Origin: Paenibacillus sp. FSL M7-0420 | GTDB taxonomy: Bacteria > Bacillota > Bacilli > Paenibacillales > Paenibacillaceae | Assembly (NCBI RefSeq): GCF_038002345.1 | Contig: NZ_JBBOCJ010000001.1 | Coordinates: 5,580,001 to 5,644,000, forward strand | Length of the DNA: 64,000 nucleotides | Direction of reading: 5' to 3' | Shown here: piece by piece, positions 38,942 through 47,364 of the stretch | Layout: every line of letters starts with the position of its first letter | Numbering within the stretch: position 1 is the first letter of the stretch | The notes under the pieces: generated by a model | The model's input: the letters and a program-made list of their open reading frames with translations, nothing else | Told to the model about the DNA's origin: nothing | Databases searched by the model: none | Program-made: the position numbers and the translations under genes

Positions 38942-39631
38942 TTACATGTAGCCTTTCTCTTTCAAACTTACGTAGCTGCTGTCTCCGATCACCAGATGAT
39001 CCAGCACATCAATGCCGACAATCTCGCCTGCCTGCATCAGCCTGGAAGTCAGTGAGATGTCTTCAGGGCTTGGTGTAGGATCACCGCTCGGATGATTATG
39101 TGCGCATATAATTGCTGCGCTGCTGCATTTCATGGCTGCCCGGAACACCTCGCGGGGATGCACAATGGAGGCATTAAGGCTACCCATGGACAATGTTTCC
39201 TGCGCAATAACATGATTCTTCGTATTCAGGAACAGACAGATAAAATGCTCCTTCTGCAAATAACGCAGCTGCTCGGTCAGAATCTCCGCCGCGTCCTGGG
39301 GACTGCGGATAATGACCGGTCCGGTAAGCCGGGAATTCGCCATCCGTCTTCCCAGCTCTATGCCTGCTTTGAGTTGCACGGCCTTGGCAGGGCCGATGCC
39401 GTTAATTGTTGTCAATTCTTCAATGCTCAGATCCGCCAGTCCGCGGAGACCGCCTGCTTGGCTCAAGAGCCGCTGGGCGATAAGAAGGGCTGATTCACGG
39501 TGCGCACCTGTGCGCAGCAGGATAGCCAGAAGCTCCGCTTGACTTAATGATTCCGCCCCATAATGCATCATGCGCTCTCGTGGTCGTTCTTCATGGGGGA
39601 GGTCACGCAGCATAAATGATTGCGACTCCAT
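38942..39631 (-). CDS. radC: RadC family JAMM/MPN protein
   Basis: 229 residues: an N-terminal helix-hairpin-helix region (LTTINGIGPAKAVQLKAGIELG) and a JAMM metalloprotease-like fold with HNHPSGDPTPSPED, including both His and the Asp of the zinc site. A DNA-repair role has been doubted and the function is unsettled. It lies between maf and mreB as in Bacillus. Confidence 0.95.
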   Translation of the reverse strand: MESQSFMLRDLPHEERPRERMMHYGAESLSQAELLAILLRTGAHRESALLIAQRLLSQAGGLRGLADLSIEELTTINGIGPAKAVQLKAGIELGRRMANSRLTGPVIIRSPQDAAEILTEQLRYLQKEHFICLFLNTKNHVIAQETLSMGSLNASIVHPREVFRAAMKCSSAAIICAHNHPSGDPTPSPEDISLTSRLMQAGEIVGIDVLDHLVIGDSSYVSLKEKGYM

Positions 39632-39657
39632 CCCTAACCTTCTTTCTTCGGCTACCC

Positions 39658-40260
39658 TTACCGGTTCAGCACCGAAATGCCAAACCCGGACAACATACCG
39701 CTCAGCAGTGACAGCGGCAGACCGACCACGTTAAAATAGCAGCCTTCAATTTCTTCCACCAGGGTGGCGCCCAGTCCTTGTATCGCGTAAGAGCCGGCTT
39801 TGTCGGCAGGCTCCCCGGTCGCTATGTAAGCGGAGATTTCCTCTTCGCTCATGGCTCTCATAGTTACAGAGGTTACCCTATGCTCTACCAGGGTACGTCC
39901 CTCTGCAGTACCGATGCAGGCCACCCCGGTGTATACCTGATGCGTCCGGCCTTGCAGCATGCCCAGCATTCTGGCGCTGTCCTGCTCATCCGCCGGCTTG
40001 CCGAGCACCATGTCGTCAAGCACAACGATCGTATCGCTGCCGATAATAACGGCATCCCGGTCTCCGGCAACAGGAATCACAGCTTCTGCCTTACGCAGAG
40101 CCAGATTCCGTACAATAGCTTCAGGACTCCATTCAGGCGGCGTACTCTCATCAGCATCGCTGGACAGCACCTCAAAGGGCAGGCCAAGCGAGGCTAACAG
40201 CTCACGCCGCCGCGGCGAACCCGAGGCCAGAATAATATGCCGCGAATTGTCATGCTCCAC
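39658..40260 (-). CDS. maf: Maf nucleotide pyrophosphatase
   Basis: A 200-residue Maf/HAM1-like pyrophosphatase that hydrolyses non-canonical and canonical NTPs (dTTP/UTP in the YhdE class). Motifs: ILASGSPRRRELL at the start, the catalytic IIGSDTIV and the loop GSYAIQGLGATLVEEIEGCY. It lies in the usual maf-radC-mreB order. Confidence 0.95.
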   Translation of the reverse strand: MEHDNSRHIILASGSPRRRELLASLGLPFEVLSSDADESTPPEWSPEAIVRNLALRKAEAVIPVAGDRDAVIIGSDTIVVLDDMVLGKPADEQDSARMLGMLQGRTHQVYTGVACIGTAEGRTLVEHRVTSVTMRAMSEEEISAYIATGEPADKAGSYAIQGLGATLVEEIEGCYFNVVGLPLSLLSGMLSGFGISVLNR

Positions 40261-40297
40261 TGTAATTAACGTCCCTTCCTGATGCTGCCAGCTAAGG

Positions 40298-40543
40298 CTA
40301 CAGCCTGCGGTACAGCCATACGGCTGTAATCATCCCGGCAAGACTGAGCAGGCACAGTTTCAAATGGATTGTGATGTCATAGGTTATGATGTCTAAATCG
40401 GCTTGCGGCGACCACTTGAGAACAGTCGAAGCTGTAAGAAAAGACAGAGCTTGTACAGGTTCCAGCAGCTTGGCAATCCAGGCTCCGGCCAGCCAGCCCA
40501 GAATAAGAAATAACAGCAGTGTTCCTACATTTTTCTTCTTCAT
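40298..40543 (-). CDS. DUF4321 small membrane protein
   Basis: 81 residues with two hydrophobic segments (TLLLFLILGWLAGAWIAKLL and LKLCLLSLAGMITAVWLYRR) and a short outer loop. It resembles DUF4321 proteins found ahead of maf in Firmicutes. Function unknown. It is the first gene behind the promoter at 40.6 kb. Confidence 0.85.
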   Translation of the reverse strand: MKKKNVGTLLLFLILGWLAGAWIAKLLEPVQALSFLTASTVLKWSPQADLDIITYDITIHLKLCLLSLAGMITAVWLYRRL

Positions 40544-40579
40544 TCAAGTCTTCCCTCGCCATTTTTTGACACCCTAATT

Positions 40580-40608
40580 ATTATACGGTGAAACGGAGTG
40601 CAATACAA
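40580..40608 (-). promoter_or_regulatory. Promoter of the DUF4321-maf-radC genes
   Basis: On the minus strand, TTGTAT at 40608-40603, a 17-bp spacer and a perfect TATAAT at 40585-40580. Gene spacing would allow read-through into mreBCD-minCD. Confidence 0.7.
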
Positions 40609-40691
40609 ACTCAAAATCCATCCAGGGAATGTTTACCACGTAAGCAGCCTGCGGATCTTATCACAACGCAGGATTACGTCTGGAAATACAG

Positions 40692-40728
40692 CAATCCCCC
40701 GCCGGGCAAATGCCTGGTACGGGGGATC
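40692..40728 (-). terminator. Probable terminator after the SPOR protein gene
   Basis: The arms GATCCCCCG and CGGGGGATT (minus strand, one G:T pair) flank a 19-nt loop. The T run after it is weak, so the call is tentative. Confidence 0.5.
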
Positions 40729-40770
40729 ATTTATTTAGTCTATAGTCAGCGGTGCATTACGCCTCAGCTG

Positions 40771-42126
40771 TCAGCTCATGGCGGACAACAGGCTTTTCTG
40801 GCCGGTCAGGAAGCTCATCATGGCCTCCTGCACCTCCCAGAGCAGCCCCTCCGCCTTATTCTTATTGTATTCGTTCAGGGCGGCTATCCCCTGGCTCATG
40901 GATTTCTCCAGCCCGTCAGCGATTCTCTGCCCTTCCGGGGTCAGGCCCGGCTCCAGTGCCTTGACTGCCTGGGTCCACTGCATATGGAGATCGCTTACCG
41001 CTCCGCCAGCGTTCCCGCTGTCCCCCCCGCCCAGCAGGGAAGCAGACAAGCTGCTGAGCTCGCTTAACAGCTGGCTGCTAAGCTTGAAGTAGCTGTCCAC
41101 CGCCGCCGCCGTTCCGGTATAGCGGACCTGGTTCACAGCTGGCAGGGCCACTTCTCTCACGTACAGCTCGATGCCCTGCCCCTTAAGGCCATTGCTGAGC
41201 AGCTTGGCCTGCTCACGGTCAGGGGACAATCCGGCGTACACACGGTTGCCGTCTGCCGGGTCAAGACCTGCGGCAAGGCCGGCGGTCAGCAGCTCCTGCC
41301 GGGCCTGCTCCGCTCCTGCCGGTGTACTGAAAACGCCATATTGCAGCAGATAATAGCTCTGCGGCGCAACCTGAACCGGAATCTGCGTGCTCACCGCTTC
41401 TCCCGTCTGCTCAGGAGGCACGCCCGTAATCTCTGCTGCGTTACCGCTGTTTGCCGCCTTTTGCCCCTGAGTGATTCCCGTCTTAACCGCTGCATTGCCC
41501 GGAGCTTTAGCAGTCTCCCCCGTCCCTCCTGTGATGAACGACAGGGCTGCGTATCCGAGCAGAATTCCCGTTCCCAGCGCTCCAGCGACGGACAGTGCGA
41601 ACTTCCACCAATACGAGGGACGGCGGGTATGATAAGAGCCGCCGTAGCTATTCCCTTGAGCTCCGGGTTGATCATGACTGTCTGCAGCGGATTCACGGTT
41701 ATCTTCATACAGCGGGTAGTACTCATCTGCTGAATGCAGACCTTCTTCATCCGCCCCTCCATAGAAGGAATACTCCTCCGAATCTTCACTCTGTTCCCAT
41801 AGATGCCTTGCAGAAGCAGGACGGACAACAGAATACAGCCCCAAATCATAGTTATCCTCAGGAGCTTTCGGTTTCCGGCGGCCGGAGCCCGGGGGCTTCA
41901 AGTAAGCTGCCTCTACAGGCCGGGGCAGCTCCACCTTCTCCAGATCCACAATATATTCATCGGCCTTGGAATAGGAGGATGTCTTAATTTCCCCGCGCTG
42001 CACCTTGTCAGTGTCCTTATTCTCCAGAACCACACCGGTTTCGTTCACTGCCCGGCGCTCTGCCGTCTCTGTCCGCTGTCTGCTCTGGTTCCCGTCGAAG
42101 CGGAATGTCATTCTTCCGTTATTCAA
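40771..42126 (-). CDS. SPOR domain membrane protein
   Basis: About 451 residues: a long charged cytoplasmic region rich in Tyr, Ser and Glu, one membrane segment (WWKFALSVAGALGTGILLGY) near 175-195, a Gln/Ala-rich stretch, a SPOR domain (YLLQYGVFSTPAGAEQARQE to GIELYVREV) that would bind denuded peptidoglycan, and a helical C-terminal tail. The start is unclear: the TTG at 42126 has GAGGTGAGG just before it, while a GTG at 42135 and an ATG at 42111 are in frame. A role at the septum or in sporulation is inferred from the domain. Confidence 0.85.
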   Translation of the reverse strand: MNNGRMTFRFDGNQSRQRTETAERRAVNETGVVLENKDTDKVQRGEIKTSSYSKADEYIVDLEKVELPRPVEAAYLKPPGSGRRKPKAPEDNYDLGLYSVVRPASARHLWEQSEDSEEYSFYGGADEEGLHSADEYYPLYEDNRESAADSHDQPGAQGNSYGGSYHTRRPSYWWKFALSVAGALGTGILLGYAALSFITGGTGETAKAPGNAAVKTGITQGQKAANSGNAAEITGVPPEQTGEAVSTQIPVQVAPQSYYLLQYGVFSTPAGAEQARQELLTAGLAAGLDPADGNRVYAGLSPDREQAKLLSNGLKGQGIELYVREVALPAVNQVRYTGTAAAVDSYFKLSSQLLSELSSLSASLLGGGDSGNAGGAVSDLHMQWTQAVKALEPGLTPEGQRIADGLEKSMSQGIAALNEYNKNKAEGLLWEVQEAMMSFLTGQKSLLSAMS

Positions 42127-42202
42127 TACCCTCACCTCGCGATCTTCAGTTCTATACTGAAAGATATGAAAGATGCGAGAGAGATATGCTATTTTAATAT
42201 AT

Positions 42203-43390
42203 TTACACCAGACTAAGCAGCTTCGCCTTCACACCGTCTGCTGCATAATGCCTGCTCAGTGTCCGGTAGGCCTGATCCGCAATAATAGAGCCAAGCTCCG
42301 GCGTCGTCAGCAGCCTGATCAGATGATCGGCAGTGCCAGCCGTTGTTCCGGCCAGCAGAATATTCCGCCCCGGCTCGCAGATCAGCTCCTCCGAGCCCTT
42401 CAGGCTGCTGACCACCGGCGTGCGGAGGGCCCAGGCCTCCAGAATGCTGCTCTGAGCGCCGCAGTCCTCGCAGCATGAGGCAACCACAGCTCTGGCTCTG
42501 CGGATATAATCTGCTGTCTGTATGGCTTCACTGATAATTGAAATAGAAGAGTCCTTCCGGACGGCAGCTGCGACCTCTGCATGCACCGCTCTGCTAATAA
42601 TGCAGCAGCGGATATCCGGCACCGCCGCCCGAATCAGCGGATATACCTTCTTGAAGAACAGCAGCGCTGCATTCTTGCCTTCAGTGGAATGCATGTCCCA
42701 GTGCAGAACGATAGAGTTCTCCTTGGCAGTATCTCCCGCAGCCGCATAAGGGGGTTCACTCAGATTAATGTACGGCGGAACAACATGCACCTTGCCTGCA
42801 TCGGCAAAGGATAGCGCCTTAAAGGACAGCGCCTCTTCTTCTGAAGCGGCCAGCAGCAGGCTGGTCTTGTTCATTAACCGGCGCTCTTCGCGGCGGATCA
42901 GCGCATCATTCAGCTTGCGGTAGCCTGTACTTATTCCCCGCTTGCCAGCCGCCCGGCTCTGCACCCGTATGCCACCGGCACGGCGGGCGTCGGTGACGAT
43001 AACAGCCCCGGGAAGCAGCGAGGCGACCAGATCCAGCCCATTGCCGAGCATGGCATACGAGACAAACACATGGCTGTAGGCATGCTGGCTGCACATCTCT
43101 GTTATTACCGCCCGCAGCGACTTGTCATTGCCGATCATCGAGGCATCCCTGCGGAGCCTGTTCAGCGGAAACAGCAGGCTTCTGCGGGTGGACGCAGGCC
43201 GCTTCACCTGATGCACGGTCAGGGCAGGACTGCGCAGAATCTGTGTCTCGCGGCGGTGGTAGCAATACTCCAGCAGATCGATATCAAACCGCTCCAGCAG
43301 CATATTAAGGAAATTCTCTATTCTGATGTCTCCTTCCCGGTCTACCGGTGTGTGACTCCGGGCAGAAAGGAACAGCATTCTCTCTCTCAT
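42203..43390 (-). CDS. Glycosyltransferase, GT4-like (paralogue A)
   Basis: 395 residues of the GT-B fold. The N-terminal part reads MLFLSARSHTPVDREGDIRI; the C-terminal donor-binding part has ILEAWALRTPVVSSLKGSEE, the usual EX7E-like nucleotide-sugar region. It is a paralogue of the next upstream gene (about the same length, same order of motifs) but has diverged, for example PPYINLSEPPYAA where the other has PNFIRMEDY. The acceptor is unknown; a wall or spore-surface glycan is a guess. Confidence 0.85.
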   Translation of the reverse strand: MRERMLFLSARSHTPVDREGDIRIENFLNMLLERFDIDLLEYCYHRRETQILRSPALTVHQVKRPASTRRSLLFPLNRLRRDASMIGNDKSLRAVITEMCSQHAYSHVFVSYAMLGNGLDLVASLLPGAVIVTDARRAGGIRVQSRAAGKRGISTGYRKLNDALIRREERRLMNKTSLLLAASEEEALSFKALSFADAGKVHVVPPYINLSEPPYAAAGDTAKENSIVLHWDMHSTEGKNAALLFFKKVYPLIRAAVPDIRCCIISRAVHAEVAAAVRKDSSISIISEAIQTADYIRRARAVVASCCEDCGAQSSILEAWALRTPVVSSLKGSEELICEPGRNILLAGTTAGTADHLIRLLTTPELGSIIADQAYRTLSRHYAADGVKAKLLSLV

Positions 43391-43437
43391 GGCTATAGCT
43401 CCTTGGTTCTATGTAGATGTGTATGATTATGTACGAA

Positions 43438-43463
43438 ACAAAAAAAGCCGGATGACATCCAGC
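43438..43463 (-). terminator. Terminator between the two glycosyltransferase genes
   Basis: On the minus strand GCTGGATG.CATCCGGC forms a tight hairpin followed by TTTTTTT. Each of the paralogous genes may thus be its own unit. Confidence 0.8.
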
Positions 43464-43565
43464 CCAGAAATGTGAAACTTTCGATGTAGATCTATAGTAA
43501 CGCAATCCCCCTGAGAAGGTTGTCGATTTATGGGGAAAAATAATTATTTTACCCTCCATATCCCT

Positions 43566-44747
43566 TCAGACCAGACGAAGCAGCTTATCCTTGACACTTT
43601 CCGCCTCATAATTCGCCAGCAGAGTCTCGTATGCACGGTCCGCCAGCACTACTCCTCTTTCATGATCCTGAAGCAGCAGTGTCACACTATCGGCAAAGGA
43701 AACCGGGTCATCGGCAATCATAATATTCCGCGAATGCTCATAGAGCAGCCCTTCTGCCCCCTTGGAGCTGGATACGACAGGCGTCCTCAGCGCCCAGGCC
43801 TCCAGAATTTTCAGCCTTGTCCCGCTGCCTTCCAGGAGCGGAGCTACGACCACCTGCGCCTTGCGTATATAATCTGCCACACTGTCCACATACCCGGTGA
43901 TGACGATAGAGGAATCCTTCAAGGCCAGTGCCGCTACCTCCGGATGCACATCCCGTCCGACAATATACCACTTAATGTCCGGCACCCTCGCCTTAACCAG
44001 AGGATATACCTCACGGTAGAAGTAGAGGGCTGCGTTAATGTTGGGGAAGTAGTTCATATTACCCGGAAGAATAATCCACTGCTCCTTGGACAGCTGACTC
44101 TTGGTCCGGTAATCCTCCATGCGTATGAAATTGGGAATGACATGAACCTTCTGCGACCGGCTTGGAGCCAGTGCCTTGAAGGCCAGAGCATCCTCTTCCG
44201 AAGTAGTCAGCAGCAGATCAGTCTTGTCCATCAGCTTCAGCTCATCCCTGCGCGTCCATATAGCATTAAGGGAATAGTAGACCTTCGCGATCCCCTTTTT
44301 GCCGCCTGCCAGCTGTGCAGACAGTCCGCTCTCGAAATTATGCGCATCGGTAATGATCACAGTGTCAGGCAAGCAGCGCTGTACAATGTTGATGCAGCAG
44401 CCCAGCAGGCTGTGCGAAATAAATACATGACCGTAGGAATTCCGGCTGCAGAGCTCCATAATCTTCGCCTTCATGTCCACATCGACATGGCTCATATACG
44501 AGCAGTTCCGCCAGGTATAGAGGGAACGAAGAAGCGCTCTGCGGTAGCTGACCGTACGATCTACTTCATACACTGTAAGTGACGGAAGTCCCTCCGGCGT
44601 CCCTGTCTTCCGGGGATTGGCATAGGTGATGAGCTCTACCTCATATTTGCCCTGCAGAAGCTTCAGAATGTTGCCTGTTCTCAGCTTGCCCCCGCTATCC
44701 TGCGGATATGGATTCTCTGCGGAAATGAATAGCAACGGTTCCTTCAT
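43566..44747 (-). CDS. Glycosyltransferase, GT4-like (paralogue B)
   Basis: 393 residues. It starts LLFISAENPYPQDSGGKLRT, a pattern common in group 4 glycosyltransferases where the Gly-rich loop meets the donor. The C-terminal domain has WIILPGNMNYFPNINAALYF and LEGSGTRLKILEAWALRTPV, which holds the donor-binding Glu residues. It has kept more of the family consensus than paralogue A next door. A recent tandem duplication followed by divergence is inferred. Confidence 0.9.
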   Translation of the reverse strand: MKEPLLFISAENPYPQDSGGKLRTGNILKLLQGKYEVELITYANPRKTGTPEGLPSLTVYEVDRTVSYRRALLRSLYTWRNCSYMSHVDVDMKAKIMELCSRNSYGHVFISHSLLGCCINIVQRCLPDTVIITDAHNFESGLSAQLAGGKKGIAKVYYSLNAIWTRRDELKLMDKTDLLLTTSEEDALAFKALAPSRSQKVHVIPNFIRMEDYRTKSQLSKEQWIILPGNMNYFPNINAALYFYREVYPLVKARVPDIKWYIVGRDVHPEVAALALKDSSIVITGYVDSVADYIRKAQVVVAPLLEGSGTRLKILEAWALRTPVVSSSKGAEGLLYEHSRNIMIADDPVSFADSVTLLLQDHERGVVLADRAYETLLANYEAESVKDKLLRLV

Positions 44748-44800
44748 GGCCTCTTCTCCTACTCTCCAATGATCAATTCGCCCTGGACTGCCCGGGACAT

Positions 44801-45982
44801 CTAGGATCTATTACCCAAGTTAGGGTGTTTGACCACGCAGTTCCTTCCACGCTGCTTCGCCTCATATAGTGCGGTGTCACTCAGTTTGTACAAGGTGCTA
44901 AGCGGCATGCGTTCACCGGAGAGAATCGTAATCAGACCGATGCTGACTGTATAGGATAGCGGCATGCCTTCGACCGTCGCACCAAGCACAGAGCAGCGCA
45001 GCTGTTCCGCTATTCGCTCACCGTCTTCCTCATCCGACCTGTGCAGCAGCACCGCGAATTCCTCGCCCCCGAATCTTCCGAAGAGATCCCCGCTGCCGAG
45101 CTGGTGCTCAATCCTGCGGGCGAAATCCTGCAGCACCCGGTCTCCCGTATCATGGCCATAGGTGTCATTAACCTGCTTGAAATGGTCCACATCCAGCAGC
45201 ATGAATGAGAAGGGCATCTTCTCCTTGGCGGCGGCAGCAATCAGAGGCTGGGCACGCAGCACGAAGGCCCTGCGGTTCAAGACGCCCGTCAGCTCATCAT
45301 ACGTTGTCACACGCTCCAGCTCCGCATAGGACTGCTCCCGGGAGAGCAGCATGAAGCCCGCAGTTCCGAGGAACATCAGCAGGTAGATCCCCGCATAGAA
45401 AAAGCTCTGCAGCCACGCCGCTGCAATCGAGCCGGCAGGCGGAAGATAGAAAAGGCCGCTGGCCTTACTGAGCAGAGAGAGGATAGCCACGCCATACAGC
45501 ATACCCGTAATTTCCTGCAGCGGGGTCTTTCTCGCCTTCCAGGATAACAGATAGGCCGGATAGAGCAGCAGAATGGCACCCGTAAGCGCAGAGGCTGCGA
45601 TTAGCCCGGGGACATCCGGATGCAGCAGGTTGAGCAGAAGCAGACCTATCGCAGATATCGCGGCCAGCGCGTAATACCGCTGCTTCATTCGTTCGGAATC
45701 GGCTTCCAGCTTCTTCAGCAGAGCCAGAATCTCCGCAGTTCCTGCAGCCACGCTCAAGAGAATAAGACTTGGAAGCACGAACGGTAGATCATGAATTCCC
45801 TCTAATAATAACAGCTGCAGAATAGCGAGCTGCAGAATTTTGGCTGTCAGGAACAATGGGGTTGTCTTCTCTTTCGGATAACTGGGCCGGTATGCCAGAA
45901 TAAGCAGAACCGTAAATAGATTGCCGAAAAAAAGACAAGCCAGCAATGTCTTCAAATCCAAGCCGGCTGTCATCATGTCCAC
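44801..45982 (-). CDS. Membrane diguanylate cyclase (paralogue A)
   Basis: 393 residues: about seven hydrophobic segments in the first 225 residues, then a GGDEF domain (YDELTGVLNRRAF, LDVDHFKQVNDTYGHDTGD) with the active-site motif GRFGGEEF near residue 306. The RxxD inhibitory site is missing (GSGD at that place). It should make cyclic di-GMP in response to a membrane signal. It is a tandem paralogue of the next gene upstream. Confidence 0.92.
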   Translation of the reverse strand: MDMMTAGLDLKTLLACLFFGNLFTVLLILAYRPSYPKEKTTPLFLTAKILQLAILQLLLLEGIHDLPFVLPSLILLSVAAGTAEILALLKKLEADSERMKQRYYALAAISAIGLLLLNLLHPDVPGLIAASALTGAILLLYPAYLLSWKARKTPLQEITGMLYGVAILSLLSKASGLFYLPPAGSIAAAWLQSFFYAGIYLLMFLGTAGFMLLSREQSYAELERVTTYDELTGVLNRRAFVLRAQPLIAAAAKEKMPFSFMLLDVDHFKQVNDTYGHDTGDRVLQDFARRIEHQLGSGDLFGRFGGEEFAVLLHRSDEEDGERIAEQLRCSVLGATVEGMPLSYTVSIGLITILSGERMPLSTLYKLSDTALYEAKQRGRNCVVKHPNLGNRS

Positions 45983-46002
45983 CCCTTTGTTTGACGATAT
46001 GT

Positions 46003-47196
46003 CTATGTATGATATGTATTCGAGCGTCCGGTTACCCGGGCCCTGACCACACGGTCCCGCCCTTCCTGCTTCGCCTGATAAAGCGCCAGATCACAAAGCT
46101 TGTAAAGTGCGTTCAAGCTGGTCTGCTGATCGGGCAGCACAGAGACTATACCAATACTGACTGTATACCCGCAGGGCAGACAATGCACAGAGGCCTCCCC
46201 CAGCGTCTCCCGCAGTGCTTCCGCCTGATGGCTGCTGCTAAGCGCATCCTGCCCGTACAGCAGAATGGCGAATTCCTCGCCGCCTACCCTTCCGAGCAAG
46301 TCGCCGCCTGCAAGCGTACTCTCAGCAGTGAGGGCGAAATCCTGCAGCACACTGTCGCCGGTGTCATGCCCGTAGGTATCATTCACTTTTTTGAAATGAT
46401 CCAGATCCAGCAGCAGCAGGGAACAATATTCCCTCTTCTTGGCAGCCAGCGCCAGCTTCAGTTCGGCTTCCAGCAGGAAGGCCCGTCGGCCGAGAATCCC
46501 GGTCAGGCTGTCATAGGTGGCGATACGCTTCAGTTTCTTGTAGGAATGCTCATTGGAGAGCAGAATGAAGGCGGCAATGCCTCCAATCAGCATCAGGAAC
46601 ATCCCGAGATAATACAAATACTGCGCCGGGTTAGCCGTCAGCGGTCCCATATCCGGCTCCACCGCCAGCGCAACGAACGACCGGAGTAGCATCACCGCTG
46701 CAATCGCATAAAATACGGTGGCGAGTATCTTCTGGAGCGGAGAGCGCTCCGGGCTCGCTGTCAGTCGGCAACCTGGGTAGAGGACAAACAGCATGACCCA
46801 TAACGAGGTCGTTGCGACCCGTATATTCGGATGGTTGAAGAACAGGGCAACGATAACGAAGCTGAGTATGCTCCCTGCCGTGATTGCCAGATAATAGAGC
46901 TTCGCCCGGCGGTCCAGCATACCCATCATCATCAGCAGCGCAGCGATCTCCAGCCCTCCGCCGGCCAGAATGAGCGCATTGCTCAGAGGCACAGCGATTC
47001 TATGGGGAAGATAGTCCCAGAGTAGAATGGAGCTCCAGAAGGTCACCTGAATCCACTTGGAGGCAATGAACAGACTGGAGGCAATGTCTTTGGGGAAGTG
47101 ATAGCGGTAAAACGTAATCATCAGGCCGGAAAATAAATTTCCCAGAATGAACAAGTATAACAGCGACTTAATATCAAGCTGAAAGCTCATCAACAC
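46003..47196 (-). CDS. Membrane diguanylate cyclase (paralogue B)
   Basis: 397 residues with the same plan as its neighbour: a seven-segment membrane sensor (KSLLYLFILGNLFSGLMITF at the start), then a GGDEF domain with YDSLTGILGRRAF, LDLDHFKKVNDTYGHDTGD and GRVGGEEF near 304. The RxxD site is missing here too (AGGD). The stop lies 20 bp before the start of paralogue A, so both may be made from one transcript. Confidence 0.92.
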   Translation of the reverse strand: MLMSFQLDIKSLLYLFILGNLFSGLMITFYRYHFPKDIASSLFIASKWIQVTFWSSILLWDYLPHRIAVPLSNALILAGGGLEIAALLMMMGMLDRRAKLYYLAITAGSILSFVIVALFFNHPNIRVATTSLWVMLFVLYPGCRLTASPERSPLQKILATVFYAIAAVMLLRSFVALAVEPDMGPLTANPAQYLYYLGMFLMLIGGIAAFILLSNEHSYKKLKRIATYDSLTGILGRRAFLLEAELKLALAAKKREYCSLLLLDLDHFKKVNDTYGHDTGDSVLQDFALTAESTLAGGDLLGRVGGEEFAILLYGQDALSSSHQAEALRETLGEASVHCLPCGYTVSIGIVSVLPDQQTSLNALYKLCDLALYQAKQEGRDRVVRARVTGRSNTYHT

Positions 47197-47302
47197 ACCA
47201 CCGAACTATGCGGATATACCTGCTCTATTCCGAACGATATCATTCACAGCTTATATCGGCAATATCATTATTATCTATAACCTCTAACTTCGTATGCAAA
47301 AA

Positions 47303-47343
47303 AACGGCCCTACACTCCTTATTAAAGGAATGTGGAGCCGTTT
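47303..47343 (-). terminator. Terminator of the valS-folC-murC operon
   Basis: On the minus strand AACGGCTCCACATTCCTT pairs, with a few mismatches, with AAGGAGTGTAGGGCCGTT around TAAT and is followed by TTTTT. Confidence 0.9.
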
Positions 47344-47364
47344 CTGTAGTCATGCGATGCTATC

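Noticed and set aside
43530..44582. 350-codon plus-strand frame opposite a glycosyltransferase gene
   Set aside because: Antisense shadow; the minus-strand frame has clear glycosyltransferase motifs.
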